Shown: positions 53,030-61,398 of the stretch, piece after piece
How the letters are laid out: each line of letters begins with the position of its first letter
Position numbering within the stretch: the first letter of the stretch is position 1
DNA from: Rhodoferax_B sp049316285
GTDB taxonomy: Bacteria; Pseudomonadota; Gammaproteobacteria; Burkholderiales; Burkholderiaceae_C
Direction of reading: 5' to 3'
Length of the DNA: 64,000 nucleotides
Assembly (NCBI RefSeq): GCF_049316285.1
Contig: NZ_JBMOXA010000020.1
Location: 24,930 to 88,929 of the forward strand
Notes under the pieces: model-generated
Databases searched by the model: none
Told to the model about the DNA's origin: nothing
What the model saw: the letters and a program-made list of their open reading frames with translations, nothing else
Program-made: the position numbers and the translations under genes

Positions 53030-53538
53030 TTGGAGGGCTCCTTGGCAAAGCGGGTGCGCAGTTGGTTGAGCAAGCCGCCGCTTTGCACCATCTGCATCAA
53101 AAAATCGGGAATCGGTTCACACACCAGGCGCTGGCCGTTGGCCCGGATGACGGCCGGGGCGCGCAGGTCCAGCGTGACGGCTTCGCCTTCTTCAATCATC
53201 TCGGCCTCGGGGCAGGTGAGCAGCAGCAGGCCGAGGTTGAAGGCGTTGCGAAAGTACAGGCCGCTGAACGATGGCGCCACCACGGCGGCGACACCAAAAC
53301 GCACCAGCACGGCCGCGGCCTGTTCGCGTGACGAGCCTATGCCGAAGTTGGGCCCGGCGGCGATCAGGTCGCCAGCCTGCACTTGTTGAGCGAATTCGGG
53401 GCGAACCGACTCCAGGCAATGCCGCGCAATCACGTCTATGCCATGTTTCATGGCGTGGCCAGGTGCCAGCAGATCGGTGTCGATGTCGGCACCAAGCTTC
53501 CAGGTGTGATGTGCGCGAGGGGCGAGGGGTCTGTTCAT
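53026..53538 (-). CDS. Aconitase-superfamily hydratase, small subunit (LeuD-like)
   Basis: 170 residues. The swivelling domain has KLGADIDTDLLAPG, then NFGIGSSREQAAAVLVRFGVAAVVAPSF and FRNAFNLGLLLLTC. The GSSRE loop contacts substrate in LeuD/HacB/DmdB. The signature is GIGSSREQ rather than GCGSSREH of leucine-synthesis LeuD, so a different diacid is likely. It pairs with the large subunit next door (ATGA overlap). Confidence 0.9.
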   Translation of the reverse strand: MNRPLAPRAHHTWKLGADIDTDLLAPGHAMKHGIDVIARHCLESVRPEFAQQVQAGDLIAAGPNFGIGSSREQAAAVLVRFGVAAVVAPSFSGLYFRNAFNLGLLLLTCPEAEMIEEGEAVTLDLRAPAVIRANGQRLVCEPIPDFLMQMVQSGGLLNQLRTRFAKEPSK

Positions 53539-54836
53539 GCAAGCACCTCGCGTGGGTCGGTGATCACGCCGCGCAGCGCAGACGCGGCCACGGTGTAGGG
53601 CGAGCCCAGGTAGACCTGGGCCGAGGTGGAACCCATGCGGCCCTTGAAATTGCGCGCGGTGCTGGAGATCACGGTGGTGTTGTCGGCCAAGGTTTCGCCA
53701 TAACCGGCGCAGGCGCCGCAGGCGGTGGCAAACAGGTCGGCACCCGCGTCCAGCAGGGTTTGCAGCACACCTTCACGCTCGGCCGCCTTTTGGTCCTGCT
53801 GGCTGGCGGGCGCCACCATCAGGCGCACGCCGGGCGCGACCTTGTGGCCCGCCAGCACTTCGGCAGCGGCGCGCAGGTCTTCGAGCTTTGCGCCGGTGCA
53901 GGCGCCGATATAGGCCACGTCCAGGCGCTGGCCGGCGAACTGGTCCACGCTGAGGGTATTGGCTGGGCTGTGTGGTGCGGCCACTTGTGGGGCGAGCGTG
54001 CTGGCGTCGAAAGTGTGGCGCGTGAGGGCTGCGCCTTCGTCGCTGAACCAATCGGTACGGGCCGTGTCTTCCCAGGCGGGCAGGCCTTGCGGGCGGCCGG
54101 CTTTGGCCAGCCACGCGGCCGTGGTGTCGTCGGGCGCAATCAGGCCCACCTGCGCACCGAGTTCGGCGCTCATGTTGGAGAGTGTCATGCGTTCCTGCAT
54201 GGACAAGGCTTTCACCGCCGGGCCCGCATACTCCACGGCCTGGTACTCGCCGCCGTTCATGCCGAACTGGCCAATCATTTTGAGCGCCATGTCCTTGGCC
54301 ACCACACCACGCGCCAGTTGGCCTTGCCAGAACATCTGCACGGTGTGTGGCACACGCAGCCAAATCTCGCCGGTGACCAAGACACCCAGCATCTCGGTGC
54401 TGCCTATGCCAAACATGTAGGCACCAAACGCTCCGCCGGTGGGCGAGTGTGAGTCGCCGCCGACACAAAACATGCCAGGGCGGATGTGGCCGTGCTGCGG
54501 CACCACCACGTGGCAGATGCCCTGGCTGTCGTAGACGTGGGGCAGGGCTTGTTCCTGTGCCCATTCGCGTGCAATGTGTACGATGCGGCGCGATTCTTCA
54601 TCACGCTCGGGCACGTAGTGGTCCATCACCAGCACCACACGCGACTTGTCCCAGATGGGTGTGCCCAGTTCTTCGAGCATGGGTTTCAGGCGGCGTGGGC
54701 CGGAGGAGTCGTGGAACATCGCCAGGTCGACCTGGCAGTTGACGATCTCACCAGGCGTGACGTGTGTGCGCCCACAGGCCCGGGCCACCAGTTTCTGGGC
54801 CAGGGTTTCGGCGAGCTGCTTGGGTTGTGTGCTCAT
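53535..54836 (-). CDS. Aconitase-superfamily hydratase, large subunit (LeuC-like)
   Basis: 433 residues from ATG 54836. The 4Fe-4S ligands are Cys313 (YIGACTGAK), Cys373 and Cys376 (TACGACAG). Other family blocks are DSQGICHVVVPQHGHIRPG and CVGGDSHSPTGGAFGAY. The usual SCTNxR Arg next to the first Cys is Lys here, arguing against 3-isopropylmalate. With the small subunit it likely hydrates an unsaturated diacid such as (alkyl)maleate. No other leucine genes are around. Confidence 0.9.
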   Translation of the reverse strand: MSTQPKQLAETLAQKLVARACGRTHVTPGEIVNCQVDLAMFHDSSGPRRLKPMLEELGTPIWDKSRVVLVMDHYVPERDEESRRIVHIAREWAQEQALPHVYDSQGICHVVVPQHGHIRPGMFCVGGDSHSPTGGAFGAYMFGIGSTEMLGVLVTGEIWLRVPHTVQMFWQGQLARGVVAKDMALKMIGQFGMNGGEYQAVEYAGPAVKALSMQERMTLSNMSAELGAQVGLIAPDDTTAAWLAKAGRPQGLPAWEDTARTDWFSDEGAALTRHTFDASTLAPQVAAPHSPANTLSVDQFAGQRLDVAYIGACTGAKLEDLRAAAEVLAGHKVAPGVRLMVAPASQQDQKAAEREGVLQTLLDAGADLFATACGACAGYGETLADNTTVISSTARNFKGRMGSTSAQVYLGSPYTVAASALRGVITDPREVLA

Positions 54837-54950
54837 GCGGCGGCTCTGGCGCACGCCAGAATGAGGCGGCGCTGTTTGGTTTTGGGCATGGTTGAAAGCT
54901 CGCTGGTCTGGCCTGCTGAACGGGGCTGGGGTCTGTTCAACTGGCCTTGG

Positions 54951-55664
54951 TCATAAACCGAGATAGGCGCGGCGCAAGGCGTCGCTGCCCATGAGTTCGG
55001 GGGCGGTGCCGCTGAAACGAATGGCGCCGTTCTCCATCACGTAGGCACGGTCGGCAATCTCCAGCGACTGGCCGACGTTCTGCTCCACCAGCAAGATGGC
55101 CAGGCCTTCGCCGCGCAGCTTGGCGATCAACGCAAACATCTCTTCGACCAACAGCGGCGACAGGCCCAGCGAGGGTTCGTCCAGGATCAGCAAACGCGGC
55201 TCGGCCATCAGGCCACGGCCTATGGCGAGCATTTGTTGTTCACCGCCGCTCATGGTGCCGGCCAGCTGTGTGCGGCGCTCTTTCAGGCGCGGGAAGATGT
55301 TGAACACACGCTCCAGGTTGTTCGCACGGCGTGCACGGGCGCGTGTGAAGGAGCCGAGTTCCAGGTTTTCCAGCACGTCCAGATTCGGGAAGATCTTGCG
55401 GCCCTCGGGCACCTGGATCAAGCCCGCCTTGACCACGTCGCGGTAGTGCGCCTGGCTCAGGTCGGTTGCTTCAAAACGTACCTGGCCCGCCCAGGCCTTG
55501 TAGATGCCACAGACCACGTTGTTGAGCGTGGACTTGCCCGCGCCGTTGCTGCCCAGCAGCGCCACGGTTTCGCCCGCGCGCACCTGTATGTCCACGCCGC
55601 GCAGCACTTCCACGCGGCCATAACCGCCGCGCAGGCCTTTGATGTCGAGTAGCACTTCGCTCAT
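54951..55664 (-). CDS. livF: Branched-chain amino acid-type ABC transporter ATPase LivF
   Basis: 237 residues. Walker A LGSNGAGKST, Q-loop, signature TMSGGEQQMLAIGRGL, Walker B LLILDEPSLGLSP and H-loop VEQNVGQSL are all intact. This is the short LivF type, second ATPase of Liv transporters. It starts in overlap with livG and is separated by 114 bp from the LeuC-like gene. Confidence 0.94.
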   Translation of the reverse strand: MSEVLLDIKGLRGGYGRVEVLRGVDIQVRAGETVALLGSNGAGKSTLNNVVCGIYKAWAGQVRFEATDLSQAHYRDVVKAGLIQVPEGRKIFPNLDVLENLELGSFTRARARRANNLERVFNIFPRLKERRTQLAGTMSGGEQQMLAIGRGLMAEPRLLILDEPSLGLSPLLVEEMFALIAKLRGEGLAILLVEQNVGQSLEIADRAYVMENGAIRFSGTAPELMGSDALRRAYLGL

Positions 55665-56461
55665 GCTGCGGCCTCCGTGCGGCTGGCGCCCGCAGTCTTG
55701 GCCGCAGCGGCGCGCAGGCGAGCGGCGGTGCCATGGCCCAGGTAGGCTTCGACCACACGTTCATCCGACGTGACCTGCGCCGGGTTACCCTGGGCAATCA
55801 ACTGGCCCTGGGCCAGCACCCATACGTGTTCGGCCAGGTTCATCACCGCCTGCATCACGTGTTCAATCATCAGCACGGTCACACCGCTGTTGGCAATGCC
55901 GCGCACCACAGGAATCATCTCGGCAATCTCTTGAGGGTTGAGCCCGGCCAACACTTCATCAAGCAGCAGCAGGCGCGGGCGCGTGGCCAATGCGCGCGCC
56001 AGCTCCAGGCGTTTGCGGCCGGCCACGGTGAGGTCGGAGGCGGGTTTGTCGAGCAGCGGTGCCAGGCCCACACGCAGGGCTACATCCGTGGCCAAGGCCA
56101 GCGCGGGGGCGCGGCGCTTTTCGTGCAGATGGGCTCCCACGGCGATGTTTTCACGCACGGTCTGTGCGGCGAATGGCTGCACGATCTGGAAGGTGCGGGT
56201 CAGGCCTAGGCGTGCGTTGAGATGCGGCGACTGGCCGGTGATGTCCTGGCCGTCGAGGGTGACTCTGCCGGTGTCGGGCTTCAGGAAGCCGGACATCAGC
56301 GCGAACAGCGTGGTTTTGCCCGCGCCATTGGGGCCTATCAACGCGGTGAGACTGCCCTTGGGCACGGAAAGGCTCACTTGTTGCACGGCCTTGAGGCCGC
56401 CGAAGGATTTGCTCACGCCTTCAATACGTAAAAGCTCATTGCGCAGAAGTTCATTTGCCAT
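55661..56461 (-). CDS. livG: Branched-chain amino acid-type ABC transporter ATPase LivG
   Basis: 266 residues from ATG 56461; a longer frame to 56524 is less likely because it would overlap livM by more. Walker A GPNGAGKTT, signature VAGRKRLELARAL (variant of LSGG, as usual in LivG), Walker B LLLDEVLAGLNP and H-loop IEHVMQAVM are present. It has a Gly/Ala/Arg-rich tail (ARLRAAAAKTAGASRTEAAA). Confidence 0.93.
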   Translation of the reverse strand: MANELLRNELLRIEGVSKSFGGLKAVQQVSLSVPKGSLTALIGPNGAGKTTLFALMSGFLKPDTGRVTLDGQDITGQSPHLNARLGLTRTFQIVQPFAAQTVRENIAVGAHLHEKRRAPALALATDVALRVGLAPLLDKPASDLTVAGRKRLELARALATRPRLLLLDEVLAGLNPQEIAEMIPVVRGIANSGVTVLMIEHVMQAVMNLAEHVWVLAQGQLIAQGNPAQVTSDERVVEAYLGHGTAARLRAAAAKTAGASRTEAAA

Positions 56462-57434
56462 TTGCGTCTCCTGCATTGCGCTTCCACAAGGCCAACACCG
56501 ATTGGCCAATGCCCGCCACACCACGCGGCAGGAACATCACGATGAGCACCAGCACCACGCCGTAGATCACCATGTTGATGCCCGGCAGTTCGCCAAACAG
56601 ATTGCGCGTGATGTCGGCCAGTGTGTGCAACACCAGCGCGCCGAGAATGGGCCCCCAGATGGTGCCCAGCCCGCCGACAATCGCGGCCACCAAAGATTCG
56701 ACCGAAGTGGTGGGGCCAAACGCGATGCCCGGATCGATGTACTGGAACACCTGCACATAGAACGCCCCGGCCGCACCCATGAAGGCGCCCGACACCCCAA
56801 TCGCGGCGAGCTTGACGCTGAACGGGTTGACACCCACCGCACGTGCGGCGCTTTCGTTGTCGCGCACCGCCTGCAGCCAGGCGCCAAAGCGTGAATTCTT
56901 GACCCACCACGACACCAGCAAGGCCAGCACCACCAGGGCCAACACCAGGGCGATGTAACCCTTGCGCGAACCAAACTGCATGTTGGCCACCGACTCACCC
57001 AGCGGCAACATCAAACCCACACCCGCGCCGGTGAACGGCACCGACAGCGCCAGGATACGAAACACCTCGGCAAAAGCCAGCGTGACCAGCGCAAAGTACG
57101 AACCCTTGAGGCCGTAGCGGAACGACAGCCCGCCGACAAACAGCCCCACCACGGCGCTGCCACAGGCGGCGAGTGGCAAGGCCAGCCAGGGGTTGAGGCC
57201 GCCTTGCAGTTGCGCAATCGCCTGGATGTAGGCGCCGGTGCCAAAGAACAGCGCGTGGCCAAAAGAGAACTGGCCGCCGTAGCCACCGAGGATGTTCCAG
57301 GCCTGCGCCATGAGTGCGGCGTACAACACTATCATGATGAAGTTGAGCACCACACCCGAACTGCTCACCAGCGTGATGGCGCCCACCACAGCGGCAAATG
57401 CCGCAATGCCCAAAAGTTGTTTCAGGGGATTCAT
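56451..57434 (-). CDS. livM: Branched-chain amino acid-type ABC permease LivM
   Basis: 327 residues from ATG 57434, whose codon overlaps the livH stop (ATGA). About eight to ten spans are predicted. Family marks are NILGGYGGQFSFGHALFFGTGAY, LSFRYGLKGSYFALVTLAFAEVFRI and the EAA-type loop SAARAVGVNPFSVKLAAIGVSGAFMG. A longer upstream frame runs into livH antisense-like composition and is rejected. Confidence 0.93.
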   Translation of the reverse strand: MNPLKQLLGIAAFAAVVGAITLVSSSGVVLNFIMIVLYAALMAQAWNILGGYGGQFSFGHALFFGTGAYIQAIAQLQGGLNPWLALPLAACGSAVVGLFVGGLSFRYGLKGSYFALVTLAFAEVFRILALSVPFTGAGVGLMLPLGESVANMQFGSRKGYIALVLALVVLALLVSWWVKNSRFGAWLQAVRDNESAARAVGVNPFSVKLAAIGVSGAFMGAAGAFYVQVFQYIDPGIAFGPTTSVESLVAAIVGGLGTIWGPILGALVLHTLADITRNLFGELPGINMVIYGVVLVLIVMFLPRGVAGIGQSVLALWKRNAGDANGK

Positions 57435-58303
57435 GCCCGGGCTCCAAACAGTCCCTGAGGCCGAAACAGCAACACAGCGATGAAGATGACAAAGATGCCG
57501 ATCTGCCCAAGCGATTCGCCCAGGTACAGACCACCAATGGATTCGACCACGCCGATCAGCAGCCCGCCGATCAAGGCGCCCATGAAGCTGCCCATGCCGC
57601 CCAGCACCACCACGGTAAAGGCCACCAGCACAAAGCCGCTGCCCACCTGTGGGTTGACGTAATAGGCCGGCAGCAGGAAGCACGCGGCCGCGCCCAGGCA
57701 GGCCAGGCCTATGCCAAAGCTCACGGCGTAGACGTGGTCTACGTCAATGCCCATGAGTTTGGCGCCATGTTTTTCCTTGGCCACGGCGCGTATCGCACGG
57801 CCCAGGTCGGTGCGGTTGACGATCCACAGCAGAATCGCCGAGACGATGAGTGCGCCGACAAACGCCACCAGCTTGGGCAGCGCAATCATGGCGCTGCCAA
57901 TCGGCACGGTGGTCAGGGTGTAGGCGGTTTCGATGTTGCGGGTGTCGGACTTGAAGAACAGCAACGCCAGGTTTTCCATGACGATGGAGATGCCCAGAGT
58001 GACGAGCAGGATGTTTTCGTCCTTGCCATGGCTGGAGCGGTTGATCACCAAGCGCTGCAGCGCATAGCCCAGCGCAAACATGCCGGGCACCACAATGGGC
58101 AGCGCGAGGTAGGGGTCGATGCCGAGTTTTTCTTTGAGCCAATACACGGCATACAGGGCCAGCATCAACGACGCGCCATGCGCGAAGTTGATGATGTGCA
58201 GCACGCCGTAGATCAAGGTCAAGCCCAGCGCGATCAAGGCATAGACCGCGCCGGTGGTGAGCCCGTTCAAAATCGACGGGAAGAGAATGCTGAAGTCCAA
58301 CAT
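57431..58303 (-). CDS. livH: Branched-chain amino acid-type ABC permease LivH
   Basis: 290 residues, eight or so spans. The opening NGLTTGAVYALIALGLTLIYGVLHIINFAHG is the LivH signature, and the cytoplasmic loop RAVAKEKHGAKLMGIDVDHVYAVSFGIG is the EAA-like motif. It forms the channel with LivM. Confidence 0.93.
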   Translation of the reverse strand: MLDFSILFPSILNGLTTGAVYALIALGLTLIYGVLHIINFAHGASLMLALYAVYWLKEKLGIDPYLALPIVVPGMFALGYALQRLVINRSSHGKDENILLVTLGISIVMENLALLFFKSDTRNIETAYTLTTVPIGSAMIALPKLVAFVGALIVSAILLWIVNRTDLGRAIRAVAKEKHGAKLMGIDVDHVYAVSFGIGLACLGAAACFLLPAYYVNPQVGSGFVLVAFTVVVLGGMGSFMGALIGGLLIGVVESIGGLYLGESLGQIGIFVIFIAVLLFRPQGLFGARA

Positions 58304-58321
58304 GCGGGTGATTGCGCTCTC

Positions 58322-59524
58322 TTAGGCCTTCAGCGGGAACAGCGGATCAGCTTCGCGGTACTCGCGTGGAATGATCACCTTGATGTCGTTCTTGAGCACT
58401 TGTGTCATCAGCGGTTGTGCGCCGGTGTTCTGGCCGTTGACGAACTTGGTCGGGCCGTACGGCATGATGTGATCGGAGAAAGTGCTCTTCTCCAGCGCAT
58501 CGATGATGGCGGCGCGGTCACTGGACTTGGCGCGCTCCAGCGCATCGGCCAGCAGCCACATCGAGGTGTAGGTCATGAACACTTCGTAGCTGAAGAACTG
58601 GCCCTTGGCTTCGACGCGTTTCTTCAGGTCTTGCGCGCGTTTGTCCTTGGGGTTGAACCAGTGGTTGCAGTCGATGATGCCGTTGGCCGCATCGGGGAAT
58701 TCCTTGACGAACTTGTAGCTCGAGGCCGCGCCGCCGAGCACCGAGAAGATCGCCTTGGGCACCACCTTTTGCTGCTGCATGGTGCGCACCAGCAGTGCGT
58801 ATTCGTTGTAGTAGTTGGCCGGGATCACGATGTCCGGGTTCACCGCCTTCATGCGCAGCACGATGTTGTTGAAGTCGCGTGTGGGGTTGGCGTGTTTCAC
58901 CACTTCCTTCACTTCGTAGCCGTAGCCCGGCAACTCGCGTGACAGCAGTTGCGCCGTGCCGGTGCCGAACAACGAGTCTTCGTGGATGATCATCACCGTC
59001 TTGGCAGGTTTGCCCGCGGCCGAGTTCAGCACGTGCAGGTTGGCCACCGAGATTTGCGCGCAGGTGCGGTAGCCCGGGCCGAAGCGGAAGGTGTTTTTCA
59101 AGCCGCGCTCGACGATCTGGTCGGCCACACCCACGTCCACAATGTGCGGCAGGTTGTACTTGGCGGCGGCCTGTGTGGTGGCTAGGCAGATGGCCGAGGC
59201 AAAGGCGCCGACCACGGCGCTGACACCGGCTTCGTTCATCTTCTCGATTTCGGCCGTGCCCGCTTGGGGCTGCGACTGCGCATCACCCAGCAGGGCTTCG
59301 AGTGGCGCGCCGCCCAGCGACTTGATGCCGCCGGCCTTGTTGATGTCTTCAATCGCCATCAGCGCGCCCAGGCGGCACTGCTGGCCCGAGTAGGCCAGGG
59401 CCCCCGTTACCGGGTGCAGCACACCGACCTTCACGCTTTTTTGCTGCGCCCCCGAGACCAGGGGGAAGGCCATGGCCGAGGCGGCGGCTGCGGTTTGGGT
59501 GATGAAGTGGCGGCGTGAGGTCAT
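58322..59524 (-). CDS. Liv-type ABC transporter substrate-binding protein (type I periplasmic fold)
   Basis: 400 residues. The N-terminus MTSRRHFITQTAAAASAMAFPLVSGAQQ looks like a twin-arginine or Sec signal. The mature start VKVGVLHPVTGALAYSGQQCRLGALMAIEDINKAGGI is the amide/urea-type Liv receptor pattern (AmiC/FmdD/UrtA-like) rather than classical LivK. It also carries AVVGAFASAICLATTQAAAKYNLPH. An amide-binding receptor fits a cyclic imide or hydantoin cargo. AGGAGAG lies just before the ATG on the minus strand. Confidence 0.93.
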   Translation of the reverse strand: MTSRRHFITQTAAAASAMAFPLVSGAQQKSVKVGVLHPVTGALAYSGQQCRLGALMAIEDINKAGGIKSLGGAPLEALLGDAQSQPQAGTAEIEKMNEAGVSAVVGAFASAICLATTQAAAKYNLPHIVDVGVADQIVERGLKNTFRFGPGYRTCAQISVANLHVLNSAAGKPAKTVMIIHEDSLFGTGTAQLLSRELPGYGYEVKEVVKHANPTRDFNNIVLRMKAVNPDIVIPANYYNEYALLVRTMQQQKVVPKAIFSVLGGAASSYKFVKEFPDAANGIIDCNHWFNPKDKRAQDLKKRVEAKGQFFSYEVFMTYTSMWLLADALERAKSSDRAAIIDALEKSTFSDHIMPYGPTKFVNGQNTGAQPLMTQVLKNDIKVIIPREYREADPLFPLKA

Positions 59525-59588
59525 GGGGCTCTCCTGGGGTTTGGGGATGGCGGGGCGGAAGCGGGGGATTTCGGGGAACGGGGGGCTG

Positions 59589-60392
59589 TTAATGGAACTG
59601 TGCGGACATCTCTTTGCTGACCCACACCTTGGCGTCTATGCTGCCAACGCGGGACAACTGCATCTGGTATTCGTAGCGGTCTGGCCGGTACAGGCCGTGC
59701 AGCCATTGGATGGGCCGTTCCTGGTCGTCGTAGATCAGGCGGCGCACGGCCAGCAGCGCCGAGCCCACGGCCACGTCCAGGTGTTTGGCGACCACCGCAT
59801 CGGCCAGCTTGGCGGAGATGGTTTGGTGGGCGCGGCCTACGTGTACGCCCGACTCTTCGAGCAGCAGCAATATGGGTTTGCGTGCGAGTTCACGGCGGCC
59901 AAACTTGCGCGCCACATCGGCGGGCACATAGGTGGTGATGTGCGACAGCGGGCCTTCGCGGGTGGTACGAATACGCACGGCTTTTTGCACCGCGTCACCC
60001 ACGGCAATTTGCAGCGCACCGGCGACCGCGTTTGATGCCGTGACGGTCTGCACCTCCAGCACTTTGACCGAGGTGCGCAAGCCCATGGTGACCAGGTTTT
60101 CGAGCAAGCCGGTGAGGTGGGCTTGCTGTGTGCCTTCTGCTGCACCGGCGGCCATGGTGGCGCTTTGCGGCGTGGTACCGGAGGGGCGTGTGCCGCGTCC
60201 TGGCTCGCGCGTGATCAGACCTTCAGTGGCGAGTTGCTGCAGCGCGCGGCGCACGGTGATGCGCGCCACCGAGAACTGTTCCATCAACGCAAATTCGCCG
60301 GGCAGACCGTCGGCAAAAGCGCCTTCGTGCAGTTGTTCGCGCAGCACCAGATAGATCTGGTGGTACTTCGGCAGAGGCAGTGCGTTGGACAT
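59589..60392 (-). CDS. GntR-family regulator, HutC subfamily (UTRA domain)
   Basis: 267 residues from ATG 60392; an upstream in-frame extension to 60506 lacks any domain. The helix-turn-helix is at about 5-70 (LPKYHQIYLVLREQLHEGAFADGLPGEFALMEQFSVARITVRRALQQLATEGLITREPGRGTR). A UTRA effector domain follows (VQKAVRIRTTREGPLSHITTYVPADVARKF, ALLAVRRLIYDDQERPIQWLHGLYRPDRYEYQMQL). It is the first gene of the operon in the same direction as the transporter and catabolic genes, so it should repress its own operon until ligand binds. Confidence 0.93.
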   Translation of the reverse strand: MSNALPLPKYHQIYLVLREQLHEGAFADGLPGEFALMEQFSVARITVRRALQQLATEGLITREPGRGTRPSGTTPQSATMAAGAAEGTQQAHLTGLLENLVTMGLRTSVKVLEVQTVTASNAVAGALQIAVGDAVQKAVRIRTTREGPLSHITTYVPADVARKFGRRELARKPILLLLEESGVHVGRAHQTISAKLADAVVAKHLDVAVGSALLAVRRLIYDDQERPIQWLHGLYRPDRYEYQMQLSRVGSIDAKVWVSKEMSAQFH

Positions 60393-60403
60393 GATGAGCC
60401 ATC

Positions 60404-60419
60404 TTAGAAATGGTTCTAA
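60404..60419. promoter_or_regulatory. Autoregulatory operator candidate of the UTRA regulator
   Basis: TTAGAA, 4-bp spacer ATGG, TTCTAA: a perfect inverted repeat, 12 bp upstream of the regulator start. AT-rich sequence (CAATAGAACATTTAAATC) follows upstream and could hold the promoter. HutC-type regulators bind inverted repeats with similar spacing. Confidence 0.5.
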
Positions 60420-60738
60420 TGTCATGTCAATAGAACATTTAAATCTGAAATGTCCCTCTGGAGCAGGATGTGTGCTGCCAAATTTGGCTGCATTTTGGTG
60501 CGTCAAACCTGTTCGGGTAAACGCTTAAATTGCGTCAGAGAACGGCTCGGTTTGAGGCCCTTGGCGCAGCCTCAGTTTGGTGAAATGGGCGCTGCAGAAA
60601 AGCGCGTTTTGACCTCATTCATCGAGCACCAAGATGGGCCAGAGATGGGCCCGGGGTGCACCGAAATGATGTGTTTGCCATTACAAAGCGGTGGCAAACT
60701 TTTTTGTAAAGCATGGGGCCAGCGCGTGCAGCGAGGGA
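60420..60738. other. Intergenic stretch without recognised genes
   Basis: About 320 bp between the UTRA regulator and a small membrane-protein gene. The left end holds the presumed operon promoter. The rest shows no gene, strong hairpin or repeat that I can support. Confidence 0.5.
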
Positions 60739-61029
60739 TTAGCGAGAGCTTTGGCGCACCGTGTCCAGCCAATCGCAGCGCACACGTTGGCGTTGGTGGG
60801 CAATGGTGCGGCTGTAGACGTAGCAGCTCGGCAGATGCATGGCCAGCATACACAAGGGGAAGGCCCACTCGGCGTCGAACATCAACGCCGGCAGCCAGCC
60901 GACCCAACCCATGAGCCAACACGTGAGTACGGCATCAAGCAGGTGGTACTCGATGGGATGCTGGTATTTGTTTTGCACATGCCATTGCTTGATGCGCTGC
61001 AAGTCGTTGAGGGTGAGCAGGGCGAACAT
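60739..61029 (-). CDS. Small membrane protein of unknown function, 96 aa
   Basis: The start ATG 61029 has a strong GGAGGA a few bases upstream on the minus strand. There is a cytoplasmic N-terminus, two hydrophobic segments (HLLDAVLTCWLMGWVGWLPALMF and AEWAFPLCMLAMHLPSCYVYS), then a basic tail (HQRQRVRCDWLDTVRQSSR). I recognise no family. The strong ribosome-binding site and membrane topology make it a convincing gene. Confidence 0.7.
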   Translation of the reverse strand: MFALLTLNDLQRIKQWHVQNKYQHPIEYHLLDAVLTCWLMGWVGWLPALMFDAEWAFPLCMLAMHLPSCYVYSRTIAHQRQRVRCDWLDTVRQSSR

Positions 61030-61333
61030 GATTCCTCCAGAGAACGTGATGGGTCACCGGTGCTGGCGCCTTGTCTCTGGTGTCCGCCGTTGCCTGGCGG
61101 TTGGGCCTCGTGCCGAGGTCATCGGCCGGGGTGTTTCTCATCTGGATCGCAGCGCCCGGAGGGCCGCGATGGGGCTGGCTGGCGTTTCACGCGGTTGTCA
61201 GTTTAATGTAAGTTTGAAGTCAGTTTAGAGCAAGCATTTGCCATGGCAAATCGTGCGCGGCTGACAGCTTTTTTTGACCTGCAGCAGTGCGCTGGCCTTT
61301 TGCCAGCGCGCTGCGGGCCGCAAGGACCAGAAC
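61030..61333. other. Intergenic stretch with a 14-bp palindrome
   Basis: About 300 bp with no gene. At 61237-61250, TTTGCCATGGCAAA is a perfect 14-bp palindrome, next to an AT-rich stretch (AGTTTAATGTAAGTTTGAAGTCAGTTTAGAG) that may contain a promoter for the small membrane protein. A GCTGGCCTTTTGCCAGC hairpin lies near 61290. Confidence 0.4.
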
Positions 61334-61354
61334 AAAAAGCGCGGTAAGCGCGCT
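61334..61354 (-). terminator. Probable terminator of the universal stress protein gene
   Basis: On the minus strand: AGCGCG, loop CTTAC, CGCGCT, then TTTT. It is about 45 bp after the stop of the gene at 61399. Confidence 0.7.
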
Positions 61355-61398
61355 AACCCAAAGCGGAGGCAGCTATGCCTTTGCTAGCGCCCCGGGTT

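Noticed and set aside
53026..54836. Leucine biosynthesis leuCD
   Set aside because: The motif residues differ and the context is catabolic, with no leuA or leuB; kept as an aconitase-type hydratase of unknown substrate.
57398..58942. 514-codon plus-strand open frame
   Set aside because: Antisense to livH and the receptor gene; no homology, with many Gln/His/Arg typical of reverse reading.
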